Shown here piece by piece: positions 1-6,181 of a stretch of 6,256 bases of DNA. Numbering within the stretch: the first letter of the stretch is position 1; the number at the start of each line of letters is the position of its first letter. Origin of the DNA: Caldifarciminota bacterium (GTDB lineage Bacteria > Hydrothermota > E44-bin80). The DNA is taken from assembly GCA_023127905.1 (NCBI GenBank), contig JAGMEZ010000417.1, positions 1 through 6,256 of the forward strand, in the 5' to 3' direction. Position numbers and translations under genes: made by a program. The notes beneath the pieces were generated by a model. The model searched no databases. It was not told the origin of the DNA and was given only the letters and a program-made list of their open reading frames with translations.

Positions 1-2099
1 ATTAAAGTTAGTTTATTATTAGATAGGGTACAGCCAGGTGACGTCCAATTATTAATCTGCCACATATCTTCATCGCCAGGAATAAATGTTGTGTCTCCTG
101 GATATAATCCAGCAGGGGTAATCGAAAGGTTCATATCACCATTAAATTGATAATTACCATTTACACAATTTGCCTGTGGTTTCACCTCATCGGCAGGTCT
201 ATAGATGTCTTTGGAAGTCCGCAGGGAGATATCCGCTTCGATTCCATTAAACCAGAGGTATTCACGCTCGTTTATCGGGATGTTGTAATTCTCTACGTTT
301 CCTGTAATATTCAGGTAGTATGGTCCGCTCATCACTTCCGGGACAGTGAACATGTAGAATGCGAAATCCCCTCCAGGAATCAAATATCTTGCTGTATCAA
401 ATGGGAAAGAATTATAATGTATGTCTTGCAAACTAACTTCGGTCAACCTTACATCGCCTTCTAAGTGACCAGCGTTATAGAGAATAACAGTTACAGTATC
501 GCCAATGCTATAATTAGTGGTATCAGTAGCAATCATAATATCTGGTGGTCTTACAAGAACTTTATAATAGGTATCTACTTTTTTCATACTATTTCCGGAA
601 TGAATACGAGATGATAATTTATAATTCCCGGCAGGAGTTCCTGGATCTACCAAAGTCTTAAAATGAAAAGTTGTGTCTGTGTTCAATACTAAATTTATTT
701 CAACTGAATCACAATAATTACCTTGAGGTTTCTCAACTTCAACTTCCATTAAAACAGATAAAGAACATTGTCCGGTATTTTTCAATGCAATAGAGAATTT
801 AAGAGTATCGCCCCAATAGTGACAGTACTGATCGTTTTGAATGTCGAGATAAACATTATGGTTAAATCTATAACTTCCGACGATTGTATCAATAGAGTAC
901 AGTGTATATTTGTAAGTATACCTTCCAAATCGTAAAGAGTCTTCCGGAAGTGTTACAGGTATGGTTATTGTATCGTCGTTTCTCAATGAATCCAGAGTAA
1001 ATAACTCAGTATAGGTTGCTTTTGGACTTTTTAAGGTATAATTAAATTTAGAATTATAGATCGTGAGCGTTTCAGGCTCTATTGTAACAACATATCTCAT
1101 GGTATCCTGTCCGGAGATAGCCGTATCTGGAATAAAGGAAAGGTTTATGAGACCAGACTTAATATAAAAATAACTCCTGTTAAAACCAATGGGATGCTCT
1201 TTATGGTATGCTGTTGCTTTGAGAGTATAACGACCATCATTCCAAGATGTATCAGTTCTAATACTATCGGTATATGTGAATGCATGAGTAGAATCGAGAT
1301 AGCAACCAAGACTAATTGAATCCATGGAATTGTTATTGATATCAACGATTTGCATTATTATTGCACAAGTATCAGTAACATTGCTTGTTGCTTCTATGTT
1401 ATATATAACATTTTCACTCTTAAAATACTTATCCTTATCAGTTGTGACTGTTACATTGCAATCTGATGGCACGATCCAAATACCTTTTTGACAACGTACG
1501 ATAGCATTGGTCAAACCCTTACTATAATAATTTGTGTTTAAGTCATACAAACCGAAATAAGTAGATGTTGATTTATAGAGCGGTCTTGTGTAACTTACAG
1601 TTATAAATGTATCTGGTGATATCTCAGTATTTATCAAACTATCAACAATCTGCCACCATACCCCACCCTGCTCATGGACACCAATCATTATCTTCCCTGC
1701 AAAAGGTGTCGATGTTGAGTTCCTCAGGAAAACGGTGAAAATTGCATTGCTGCCGTATGGAATTCCCTCAGATTCTGCGGTTGCCCAAATCGCAAGGTCA
1801 CCGAGCATATATTCACCTACCGGTATATCGATCTTTACAGCAAACCGCTCACCAATTATTTCTTCTTGTAATAATTGCGTATCATTATAAAGACTGTAAT
1901 TAACAGGATATATACCTAAAATAAAAGGTGTATTATAATCTGTAAGATTAACAATGGTTGAGTTTCCAGGATAAAGGACAGGGGACAGTGAAAATTCAGT
2001 TGAATAAATACTATCTCTGTTTGGATTTTGTATTTTAATTCTTACCTTGTTTGCTGGCATTGTATCTTCGCCTGGATAATAATACACAGGAATATCAAG
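1..2099 (-). repeat. Seven or more Ig/CARDB-like beta-sandwich repeats, about 100 residues each
   Basis: Comparable segments begin at about residues 891 (LDIPVYYYPGEDTMPANKV), 992 (LAIWATAESEGIPYGSN), 1106 (VTVTTDKDKYFKSENVIYNI), 1210 (LSFIPDTAISGQDTMRYVV), 1308 (LDIQNDQYCHYWGDTLKFSI), 1411 (IMIATDTTNYSIGDTVTVIL) and 1514 (ISLRTSKDIYRPADEV). Spacings are 101, 114, 104, 98, 103 and 103 residues. Each opens with a beta strand, then a turn with Tyr or Gly-Asp, then a strand often leading to Asn-x-Gly or Asn-x-x-x, as in CARDB and related adhesion modules. Many also carry a later Pro-Gly or Leu-Pro turn before a beta hairpin. The repeats are divergent at DNA level, so this is protein periodicity, not recent duplication. 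They likely form a stalk; the series runs past the window edge. Confidence 0.7.
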
Positions 2100-4769
2100 C
2101 GAAAGTGCATCACCACCATAATATTCTTGAATGGGCCTTTCTGTGTCAATTGACCAGGTGACAATATCGCGTATTAAATTTGCCTCTTCCTGGGACCACT
2201 GTGCCTGTCCATAACCCCAATCAGTATAAAGTCCACAAACCAACACCTTACCCAATCCAAAATCGTAGTAAAATAACTCAGGCATACCCGAAACTCTTCG
2301 TTTCATTATAACTTTCGAATTTTGTGGTAAATCTATAAAAAACCCATCAATATGGGTGTTAATAATCGCACTATTCTGACCCGACAAAATCACATCCCAA
2401 TCACTGAAATATCCTGCTCCTTTCCAGCAGGACTGGTCTTCACGCCAACCATAGCCAGATGGAGCATCAGAAAGAATGCTCCAATCATATCCATATTGTT
2501 GTGTTAAACAAACAACGGTTCCTCCTTGATTGATAAAATCTTCTAACCCCTGTATGAAATTTGTCACATACTCCATTCCCATTAACCCACCTGTTGGTAT
2601 AATAAGCACGGATAAATTATACAAAGAGCGGTTCGGTTCACCTAAAACCTTCAGGTTCTCCTTCTTTACTGCACATGTATTAATCTTATATCTTCCTAAC
2701 AAATGTCCAACACCTGCAAAATAACCATTCAGCAATATACCTACCTGAGATTCAGTATCAAGATACCATGGCGTTGGGTATTGAGGATTTACAACAGGTC
2801 CCTCATCGGGATGGTCAGGCGGCTTCTCCTCCAAGGGAAAATAAGCATGCTCAGCGTTATCTAAATTTTGCTCGCTGTAAGTAAGAGAAAAATGGTGATA
2901 CAAAATATCTTCCGCACCTCCATTATAAACAGAATAACTCAATGGTTTAACCTGATTGGCATTGAGAGTGTAACTTCCTGATGCCGATGAAGTTATCCAT
3001 CCGCCAGGATTGAAAATATCGTCTATCAAACTTACATTAACACCTCTCTCTTCCAAATTTGTAATTCTAATAGAGAAAGCACCTCCACCCCCTTCTTTGA
3101 TTGACCTTGCAAAAACCTTTGGGTCTAATATAACCTTCGGCAGTCTTGTCTTAAACCAAAACTCATAATTCCCTCCAGGCTCTCCATCCCTGTCCCCATC
3201 CAGTTGAGTTCCATCAATATCCGTAACACTATCAGTCACTATGATATTGTAATCTTCATACAATTCTAAGTCTTCCTGTGGATTCGTAAATGTCAAAGTT
3301 ACTGTTTTCCCATCACCACTCCACTGTGTACTAAAACCACCATGAAGTGGAGGACTAAAGAAAACCGTCCCACTGTTTACAGTAGTCTGATCCATCTCTT
3401 TATTAAAGGAAATAGTATTAGGTGTATAAACATCCACATTACTTGTTCCATCTGCTGGGTCGGTTTCTGTTACCTGAGGGGGTAATCCCACCCAAAATTT
3501 GTGATTTGTATCCTTTTCATCAGAATTCCCATCTCCATCGGTATCCAATCTTGCGTTTATATCACCTTCAAACGCATCTTCTGCATCAACTCGCACGACA
3601 GCATTTGCACCTCCACTCCATTCAGAGAAATCACAGGCACCTTCCCATACATCATAATCGAAAATATGACCACTGAAATACCACCCATTTACAGGTATGG
3701 TAAAATTACCACTCTCTTCTACAATCTCTACCTGTATATTTCCCTGATCCATCAGTGATGAAAATAGAATCTTAATATGTATCGGCTGATTGCCAATACT
3801 TGCTGAATTCCTCGGGCAACCACTCAAATCCCCAGGATAATCCCACTGATAAGGGTATTCAGGAAAGACACCCCCATCGTAAAAGCCATAACGGTAAATT
3901 AGCCAGAACCCTTGATAAACCTCCATCCCCACAATGCGGGGAGAGTTGTAGAATTTAGTTGAAAAATTTCCAAAAACACCGATGTGATCTTTATTGGGGT
4001 GGTTATAATAACTCTTGTAATCGTTCATTGCTTCCAGAGCAGTTTTATTTCTTTTTTCATAATCTCCACCCACTATCCATCCACACATATGTTTAAAGAT
4101 ACAAAAACCACCAATAGTATTTTCTGTAGTAGTTGTAAGATAATCCCACCCAAAAGAGGTCATCGCTCCTTTATTCAAAAAACTCTGAACAAGAGAAGAA
4201 CCTGTTGGACCTACTTTCGAAGAATAACAAGCTCCCACATATGCTATCGAATTATTCAAAGTTGGCAACCTGTCAGTAAGAAAAATGGCATTCACAGAAA
4301 CAGTATAAAGAGTTTCGCTTTGTGTAGCATTTATTACTATTCTCCATTCTATATTATTTTCATGCTCTGGATACCATAGTTTAAAAATCCGAACTCTTTC
4401 AATAGCGGTATCTTTTGAGGAATAAAACTCAGCTGCTAACCACTCTGGTTTTACATTATCTCCACCGTGAGTATGTAATTCTATATAGTCCCTTGGGTTC
4501 CAATCTTCGTCTCTAAACATTTCCATAAAATTAAGTAAAGAATTATTGTTTAAGTTGCGATCAGTTTTATATTCATGATCCTCTAAAGGAGCTTTATATC
4601 CTTGTACTCCTGTCACAATGTATGTTATCAAATCCGCATCATCCCAAAAACTTCCAGCCAGAGGGCACCAAATTACTCCACTGGGGTCATCTGGTATCTT
4701 CGGAGGCTCTGCCCCGTAAAGAGAAAAGCACGTAAGTAAAAAAAGAAAAAAAATCCCTTTATTTTTCAT
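1..4769 (-). CDS. Giant exported multidomain protein with caspase-like (clan CD) peptidase domain, partial at C-terminus
   Basis: The frame stays open from an ATG at 4769 to the window edge: 1589 complete codons with no stop. The start is fixed by an in-frame TGA two codons upstream (4773-4775) and an AAGGAGG 10 bases before the ATG. Residues 1-20 form a signal peptide (K2, K4, then a Phe/Leu-rich core, likely cut after A20 in LYGA). Domain order: caspase-like peptidase about 28-275, beta-rich linker with an acidic Asp loop (409-420), Big_5 Ig-like domain about 430-541, a further beta-sandwich about 544-640, a glutamine-amidotransferase-like domain about 667-875, then Ig/CARDB-like repeats from 891 to the edge. 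Such architecture is known from secreted or surface-anchored proteins of FCB-type and candidate-phylum bacteria. The role is inferred to be extracellular proteolysis or surface adhesion; substrate unknown. The start overlaps the upstream gene's stop, implying co-translation. Any C-terminal sorting signal is outside the window. Confidence 0.93.
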   Translation of the reverse strand, partial: MKNKGIFFLFLLTCFSLYGAEPPKIPDDPSGVIWCPLAGSFWDDADLITYIVTGVQGYKAPLEDHEYKTDRNLNNNSLLNFMEMFRDEDWNPRDYIELHTHGGDNVKPEWLAAEFYSSKDTAIERVRIFKLWYPEHENNIEWRIVINATQSETLYTVSVNAIFLTDRLPTLNNSIAYVGACYSSKVGPTGSSLVQSFLNKGAMTSFGWDYLTTTTENTIGGFCIFKHMCGWIVGGDYEKRNKTALEAMNDYKSYYNHPNKDHIGVFGNFSTKFYNSPRIVGMEVYQGFWLIYRYGFYDGGVFPEYPYQWDYPGDLSGCPRNSASIGNQPIHIKILFSSLMDQGNIQVEIVEESGNFTIPVNGWYFSGHIFDYDVWEGACDFSEWSGGANAVVRVDAEDAFEGDINARLDTDGDGNSDEKDTNHKFWVGLPPQVTETDPADGTSNVDVYTPNTISFNKEMDQTTVNSGTVFFSPPLHGGFSTQWSGDGKTVTLTFTNPQEDLELYEDYNIIVTDSVTDIDGTQLDGDRDGEPGGNYEFWFKTRLPKVILDPKVFARSIKEGGGGAFSIRITNLEERGVNVSLIDDIFNPGGWITSSASGSYTLNANQVKPLSYSVYNGGAEDILYHHFSLTYSEQNLDNAEHAYFPLEEKPPDHPDEGPVVNPQYPTPWYLDTESQVGILLNGYFAGVGHLLGRYKINTCAVKKENLKVLGEPNRSLYNLSVLIIPTGGLMGMEYVTNFIQGLEDFINQGGTVVCLTQQYGYDWSILSDAPSGYGWREDQSCWKGAGYFSDWDVILSGQNSAIINTHIDGFFIDLPQNSKVIMKRRVSGMPELFYYDFGLGKVLVCGLYTDWGYGQAQWSQEEANLIRDIVTWSIDTERPIQEYYGGDALSLDIPVYYYPGEDTMPANKVRIKIQNPNRDSIYSTEFSLSPVLYPGNSTIVNLTDYNTPFILGIYPVNYSLYNDTQLLQEEIIGERFAVKIDIPVGEYMLGDLAIWATAESEGIPYGSNAIFTVFLRNSTSTPFAGKIMIGVHEQGGVWWQIVDSLINTEISPDTFITVSYTRPLYKSTSTYFGLYDLNTNYYSKGLTNAIVRCQKGIWIVPSDCNVTVTTDKDKYFKSENVIYNIEATSNVTDTCAIIMQIVDINNNSMDSISLGCYLDSTHAFTYTDSIRTDTSWNDGRYTLKATAYHKEHPIGFNRSYFYIKSGLINLSFIPDTAISGQDTMRYVVTIEPETLTIYNSKFNYTLKSPKATYTELFTLDSLRNDDTITIPVTLPEDSLRFGRYTYKYTLYSIDTIVGSYRFNHNVYLDIQNDQYCHYWGDTLKFSIALKNTGQCSLSVLMEVEVEKPQGNYCDSVEINLVLNTDTTFHFKTLVDPGTPAGNYKLSSRIHSGNSMKKVDTYYKVLVRPPDIMIATDTTNYSIGDTVTVILYNAGHLEGDVRLTEVSLQDIHYNSFPFDTARYLIPGGDFAFYMFTVPEVMSGPYYLNITGNVENYNIPINEREYLWFNGIEADISLRTSKDIYRPADEVKPQANCVNGNYQFNGDMNLSITPAGLYPGDTTFIPGDEDMWQINNWTSPGCTLSNNKLTL
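2145..2771 (-). other. Class I glutamine-amidotransferase-like (ThuA/GATase1-fold) domain, probably non-catalytic (residues about 667-875)
   Basis: The segment reads as an alternating alpha/beta Rossmann-like unit: QVGILLNGYFAG (675-686), a linker, LSVLIIPTGGLMG (719-731), a helix, FINQGGTVVCLTQQYGY (745-761), and near the end FGLGKVLVCGLYTDWGYG (837-854) followed by a helix closing in DIVTWS (868-873). Strand-Pro-x-Gly-Gly, 'Gly-Gly-x-Val-Val' and 'Gly-x-Gly-x-Val-x-x-x-Gly' are features of GATase1-like domains used as accessory modules in large secreted proteins. The nucleophile elbow expected after the strand at 721-725 shows Thr-Gly-Gly, not Cys-Gly, so amidotransferase activity is unlikely. 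It may bind a ligand or partner. Domain family assignment is by fold-like pattern, not by a profile search. Confidence 0.6.
3147..3482 (-). other. Big_5 (SbsA-type) Ig-like domain (residues about 430-541)
   Basis: The segment begins PPQVTETDPADGTSNVDV (430-447), continues with NTISFNKEMDQTTVN (451-465), then WSGDGKTVTLTF (483-494), YNIIVTDSVTDIDGTQLDG (507-525), and ends NYEFWFKT (534-541). This order ('P-x-x-G-x-x-x-V ... I-x-F-x-K-x-M-D ... L-t-v ... Y-x-I-x-V-x-x-x-v-x-D-x-x-G ... F-x-T') is the recognised signature of the bacterial Ig-like Big_5 family. These domains are spacers in surface and secreted proteins; here it separates the peptidase-like domain from the rest of the chain. Confidence 0.85.
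3510..3545 (-). other. Acidic Asp-rich loop, probable calcium site (residues 409-420)
   Basis: The segment DTDGDGNSDEKD places Asp at 409, 411, 413 and 417 with Gly at 412 and 414, the spacing of EF-hand-like or thrombospondin type 3 calcium loops. It sits at the junction between the beta-rich region after the peptidase domain and the Big_5 domain, where calcium often stiffens linkers in secreted proteins. A second acidic loop, LDGDRDGEPGG (residues 523-533, about 3171-3203), lies inside the Big_5 domain, where such a loop is common. Calcium binding is inferred from sequence only. Confidence 0.6.
3945..4688 (-). other. Caspase-like / C25-CHAT-type cysteine peptidase domain (residues about 28-275)
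   Basis: Two motifs in the right order define the clan CD fold. The first is a hydrophobic strand ending in His-Gly (YIELHTHGG, residues 95-103; H101 is the likely catalytic His, codon 4467-4469). The second, 80 residues later, is a strand ending in Ala-Cys (IAYVGACYSSK, residues 175-185; C181 the likely nucleophile, codon 4227-4229). It is followed by a helix and strand (LVQSFLNKGAMTSFGW, 193-208) that resemble the 'Leu-x-x-Gly-Ala' segment after the catalytic Cys in gingipain, CHAT and clostripain families. A helix ending in a conserved-looking ALEAMNDYK segment (244-252) also fits. What is seen is the motif pair and spacing; assignment to peptidase C25 rather than CHAT is uncertain. No long propeptide separates it from the signal peptide, unlike gingipains. 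Confidence 0.72.
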
Positions 4770-5829
4770 TGTTCAATTCCCTCCTTACCCTCTCAAGTTT
4801 TTCTATAAATTCCTTTGCCTTTTCTTTTCCCCTCTTTATTGATTCCTCAGCTTCTTTTAGATGTTCTTTCCCGTTCTTCCATGACTTCCCTATCTCTTTT
4901 ATCGTAGGCCACTCGGAAGGAATGAAGTTATGCATATACCACTTAGACTTCAATATATATGTCTTCTCCTGCGGTGAAAGAAAAGGGTCTCTCAAAACCC
5001 TAACGATAAAAATTGCATTATTTTCTCTAATAGTTGCTAAATGAGTGGGTTCATATACTTTCCCATTGCCACTATTTAATAATTTCCTGAGAAATTGAGC
5101 TTCTCCATCTGCAGCTCTTAGCTTCAATCCATACTTATTTGGAGGATAGCCCTCCTCTTCAGCCTGCTTATAAAAGTCCTCCCATGTCTTCCTCCGAATC
5201 TCCTCTTCCTGTTTTACTATTCTTGCTATCTCTTCAGGGGTTTTCCTCAATGATGGGTCAAAATCTACTTCAGTTATTAAATATGAAGGACGCAGCCCAT
5301 TAAAGTATACCACAATTGCATTCCCTCCAATATTCACATCATCCACCCTGGAGGAAGATCTAAATACCTCTGCCGCTGCATTAAAACCTTCCCCCCTCTT
5401 TTTTCTCTCCTTTTTAGTTACTTTTCTATATGCTTCTTTTGCCTTCTGTATGAGTTGCATTAACTCGGGGTCGCTCTCTATCCTTTTTCTTACCTCTGCT
5501 TTCTTCTTTTTACGCTCTATAGTTGCCTTTTTTTCTTCCTCACGCTTTTTCTTCTCTCCCGGTGATAGAAGAGTTGGATGTATCTGAACACCATTTACAT
5601 AAACAATCGTATCCTTCACTTCAATCTTATAAGGAGGTTTTATATAATGCCCATATGCAATGATATGTCCCGTTGTTATACCTGAATCGGGTGTTATTTG
5701 ATGAATATCCATCTTATAAAGTTTCGCCTCTTCTTCAGTATATTCCCATTCAAATCCCTGTACTACAACCATAGAAGCCAAACAAATCACTGCAACTATA
5801 CCTCCAAATATGCTTCTTCTTTTAAGCAT
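4759..5829 (-). CDS. Exported charged, helix-rich protein of unknown family (356 residues)
   Basis: I do not recognise the family. The ATG at 5829 is the first possible start: an in-frame TAA lies six codons upstream (5845-5847) and AAGGAGG precedes it. Residues 1-25 look like a signal peptide (K3, R4, R5, hydrophobic 6-23, likely cut near VVVQG); no good lipobox is present. A short beta-rich block follows (53-86), including GHIIAYGHYIKPPYKIEV and DTIVYVNGVQIHP. Lys/Glu/Arg-rich helices, likely coiled coil, span about 91-147, 197-226 and 311-356. Between them lies a mixed region with strand-like segments NAIVVYFNGL (170-179) and NAIFIVRVL (271-279). Its stop (4759-4761) overlaps the start of the giant protease-like gene by 11 bases, so the two are probably made together and act in the periplasm or outside the cell. 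A chaperone, inhibitor or anchoring partner is possible, but this is inference from context only. Confidence 0.93.
   Translation of the reverse strand: MLKRRSIFGGIVAVICLASMVVVQGFEWEYTEEEAKLYKMDIHQITPDSGITTGHIIAYGHYIKPPYKIEVKDTIVYVNGVQIHPTLLSPGEKKKREEEKKATIERKKKKAEVRKRIESDPELMQLIQKAKEAYRKVTKKERKKRGEGFNAAAEVFRSSSRVDDVNIGGNAIVVYFNGLRPSYLITEVDFDPSLRKTPEEIARIVKQEEEIRRKTWEDFYKQAEEEGYPPNKYGLKLRAADGEAQFLRKLLNSGNGKVYEPTHLATIRENNAIFIVRVLRDPFLSPQEKTYILKSKWYMHNFIPSEWPTIKEIGKSWKNGKEHLKEAEESIKRGKEKAKEFIEKLERVRRELNNEK
4780..4786 (-). promoter_or_regulatory. Ribosome binding site of the giant gene, inside the upstream gene
   Basis: AAGGAGG lies 10 bases before the ATG at 4769 and within the last codons of the upstream coding sequence. 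Together with the 11-base overlap of the two genes and the in-frame TGA at 4773-4775, it fixes the start and suggests translational coupling. Confidence 0.85.
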
Positions 5830-5833
5830 CCTT

Positions 5834-5840
5834 CCTCCTT
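5834..5840 (-). promoter_or_regulatory. Ribosome binding site of the 356-residue protein
   Basis: AAGGAGG stands four bases from the ATG at 5829, with a second purine run (AAGG) directly before the start codon. The spacing is shorter than usual but the match to the anti-Shine-Dalgarno sequence is strong, and no other in-frame start exists before the upstream TAA. Confidence 0.8.
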
Positions 5841-5932
5841 TTTGTTAAATAAACGTTTCGTAATTATTCAGAAAAATAACTAAAATGATTGAAAAAATAA
5901 AAGTTCTATCTTTCGTTTTTTTCTCCTTCTTT

Positions 5933-5945
5933 TCAGTGTAACTGA
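5933..5945. promoter_or_regulatory. Small inverted repeat at the predicted transcription start
   Basis: TCAGTGTAACTGA is a 5-base inverted repeat with a 3-base centre, lying at about +2 to +14 of the predicted transcript. It could be an operator or a 5' hairpin of the mRNA. It is short, so chance occurrence in AT-rich sequence is quite possible. Confidence 0.25.
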
Positions 5946-5952
5946 TTGAACA

Positions 5953-5981
5953 ACATTAGAACATTTACACATTAATGTCAA
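5953..5981 (-). promoter_or_regulatory. Probable sigma-70-type promoter of the two-gene operon
   Basis: On the minus strand a perfect TTGACA (-35, at 5976-5981) is followed after 17 bases by TAATGT (-10, at 5953-5958). The -10 keeps the three most conserved positions (T, A and final T) of TATAAT but not the middle ones. The predicted transcript would start near 5946 and have a leader of about 117 bases before the ATG at 5829. No better-placed pair was seen between 5830 and 6000. The spacer and -10 are made of three 8-base iterations beginning ACATT when read on the plus strand (5953, 5961, 5969). Confidence 0.55.
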
Positions 5982-6080
5982 GAGAATTCTTCAAAAAAAT
6001 ATGTAAACTCTGCTTCTTATCAGTTATCAGGGACGATGGATGTAAACTTTTTAAAAAGGGGCACATGAAGGGTGTCTATG

Positions 6081-6102
6081 ATAAAAAAGTCAACTTTTTT
6101 AT
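6081..6102. repeat. AT-rich perfect inverted repeat (10-base arms)
   Basis: ATAAAAAAGT and ACTTTTTTAT are exact reverse complements separated by CA. The run of T follows the stem on either strand, so it could act as a weak bidirectional transcription stop between the partial gene and the operon. The stem has almost no GC pairs, which argues against an efficient intrinsic terminator. A protein-binding site or the end of a mobile element are alternatives. Confidence 0.4.
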
Positions 6103-6109
6103 TAAAGGG

Positions 6110-6160
6110 TGAAGGGGGTCATGAAGGGGGTCAAATCATGAAGAATCATGAAGGGGGTCA
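6110..6160. repeat. Cluster of 12-base G-rich direct repeats (TGAAGGGGGTCA)
   Basis: Exact copies lie at 6110-6121, 6122-6133 (directly abutting) and 6149-6160. A partial copy (TGAAGAATCA, 6139-6148) fills the gap, and a degenerate relative (TGAAGGGTGTC) is at 6066-6076. The cluster starts 22 bases beyond the stop of the partial gene at the right edge. Three exact copies of a 12-mer with a G5 run in AT-rich sequence are not expected by chance. GGGGTC-type motifs are often seen beside small transposase genes in environmental bacteria, so mobile-element debris is the leading guess, but the neighbouring gene is too truncated to confirm it. Confidence 0.8.
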
Positions 6161-6181
6161 GGCTAAGAAATAAGATTTAGT

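Larger units (their letters stand above)
5830..6181. other. Intergenic region of 352 bases between the partial gene and the operon
   Basis: No coding region is supported here. From right to left it holds: three exact 12-base G-rich repeats (6110-6160), an AT-rich inverted repeat (6081-6102), the palindrome CTTTTTAAAAAG (6047-6058), a 9-base direct repeat ATGTAAACT (6001-6009 and 6040-6048), a tandem TTATCAG (6017-6023 and 6024-6030), the likely promoter (5953-5981), and a leader. The leader has an unusually purine-rich stretch on the transcribed strand (about 5905-5935). No tRNA, riboswitch or GC-rich terminator stem was recognised. Confidence 0.6.

Noticed and set aside
147..464. Plus-strand open frame of 105 codons
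   Set aside because: It lies wholly inside the giant minus-strand coding sequence, has no convincing ribosome binding site, and its translation has no domain-like pattern.
1145..1345. Minus-strand 66-codon frame with a hydrophobic, membrane-like translation
   Set aside because: It is an alternative frame within the repeat region of the giant gene; the hydrophobicity is a by-product of frame shift in AT-rich codons.
3510..3545. Dockerin domain of a cellulosome
   Set aside because: Only one acidic loop occurs here and there is no paired second loop at the spacing of a dockerin duplication; a stand-alone calcium-site linker fits better.
3984..4379. Plus-strand open frame of 131 codons
   Set aside because: It is antisense to the peptidase-like domain, where the minus-strand translation carries recognisable His-Gly and Ala-Cys motifs; the plus-strand product is low-complexity and Ile/Ser-rich, as expected from antisense reading.
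4728..4730. Lipoprotein cleavage at C14 of the giant protein
   Set aside because: The sequence before the Cys (LLTC) lacks the small residue normally at -1 of a lipobox, and a signal peptidase I site after A20 is as good or better; not certain either way.
5922..5931. Shine-Dalgarno-like AGAAGGAGAA on the minus strand in the leader
   Set aside because: No ATG, GTG or TTG lies at a usable distance downstream, so it does not support a leader peptide.
6081..6102. Intrinsic transcription terminator for the partial gene
   Set aside because: The stem is perfect but almost without GC pairs and the centre is two bases, so a stable hairpin is doubtful; kept only as an inverted repeat.
6110..6160. CRISPR array
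   Set aside because: The repeat unit is only 12 bases, two copies abut without a spacer, and the third is separated by just 15 bases; no cas genes are present.
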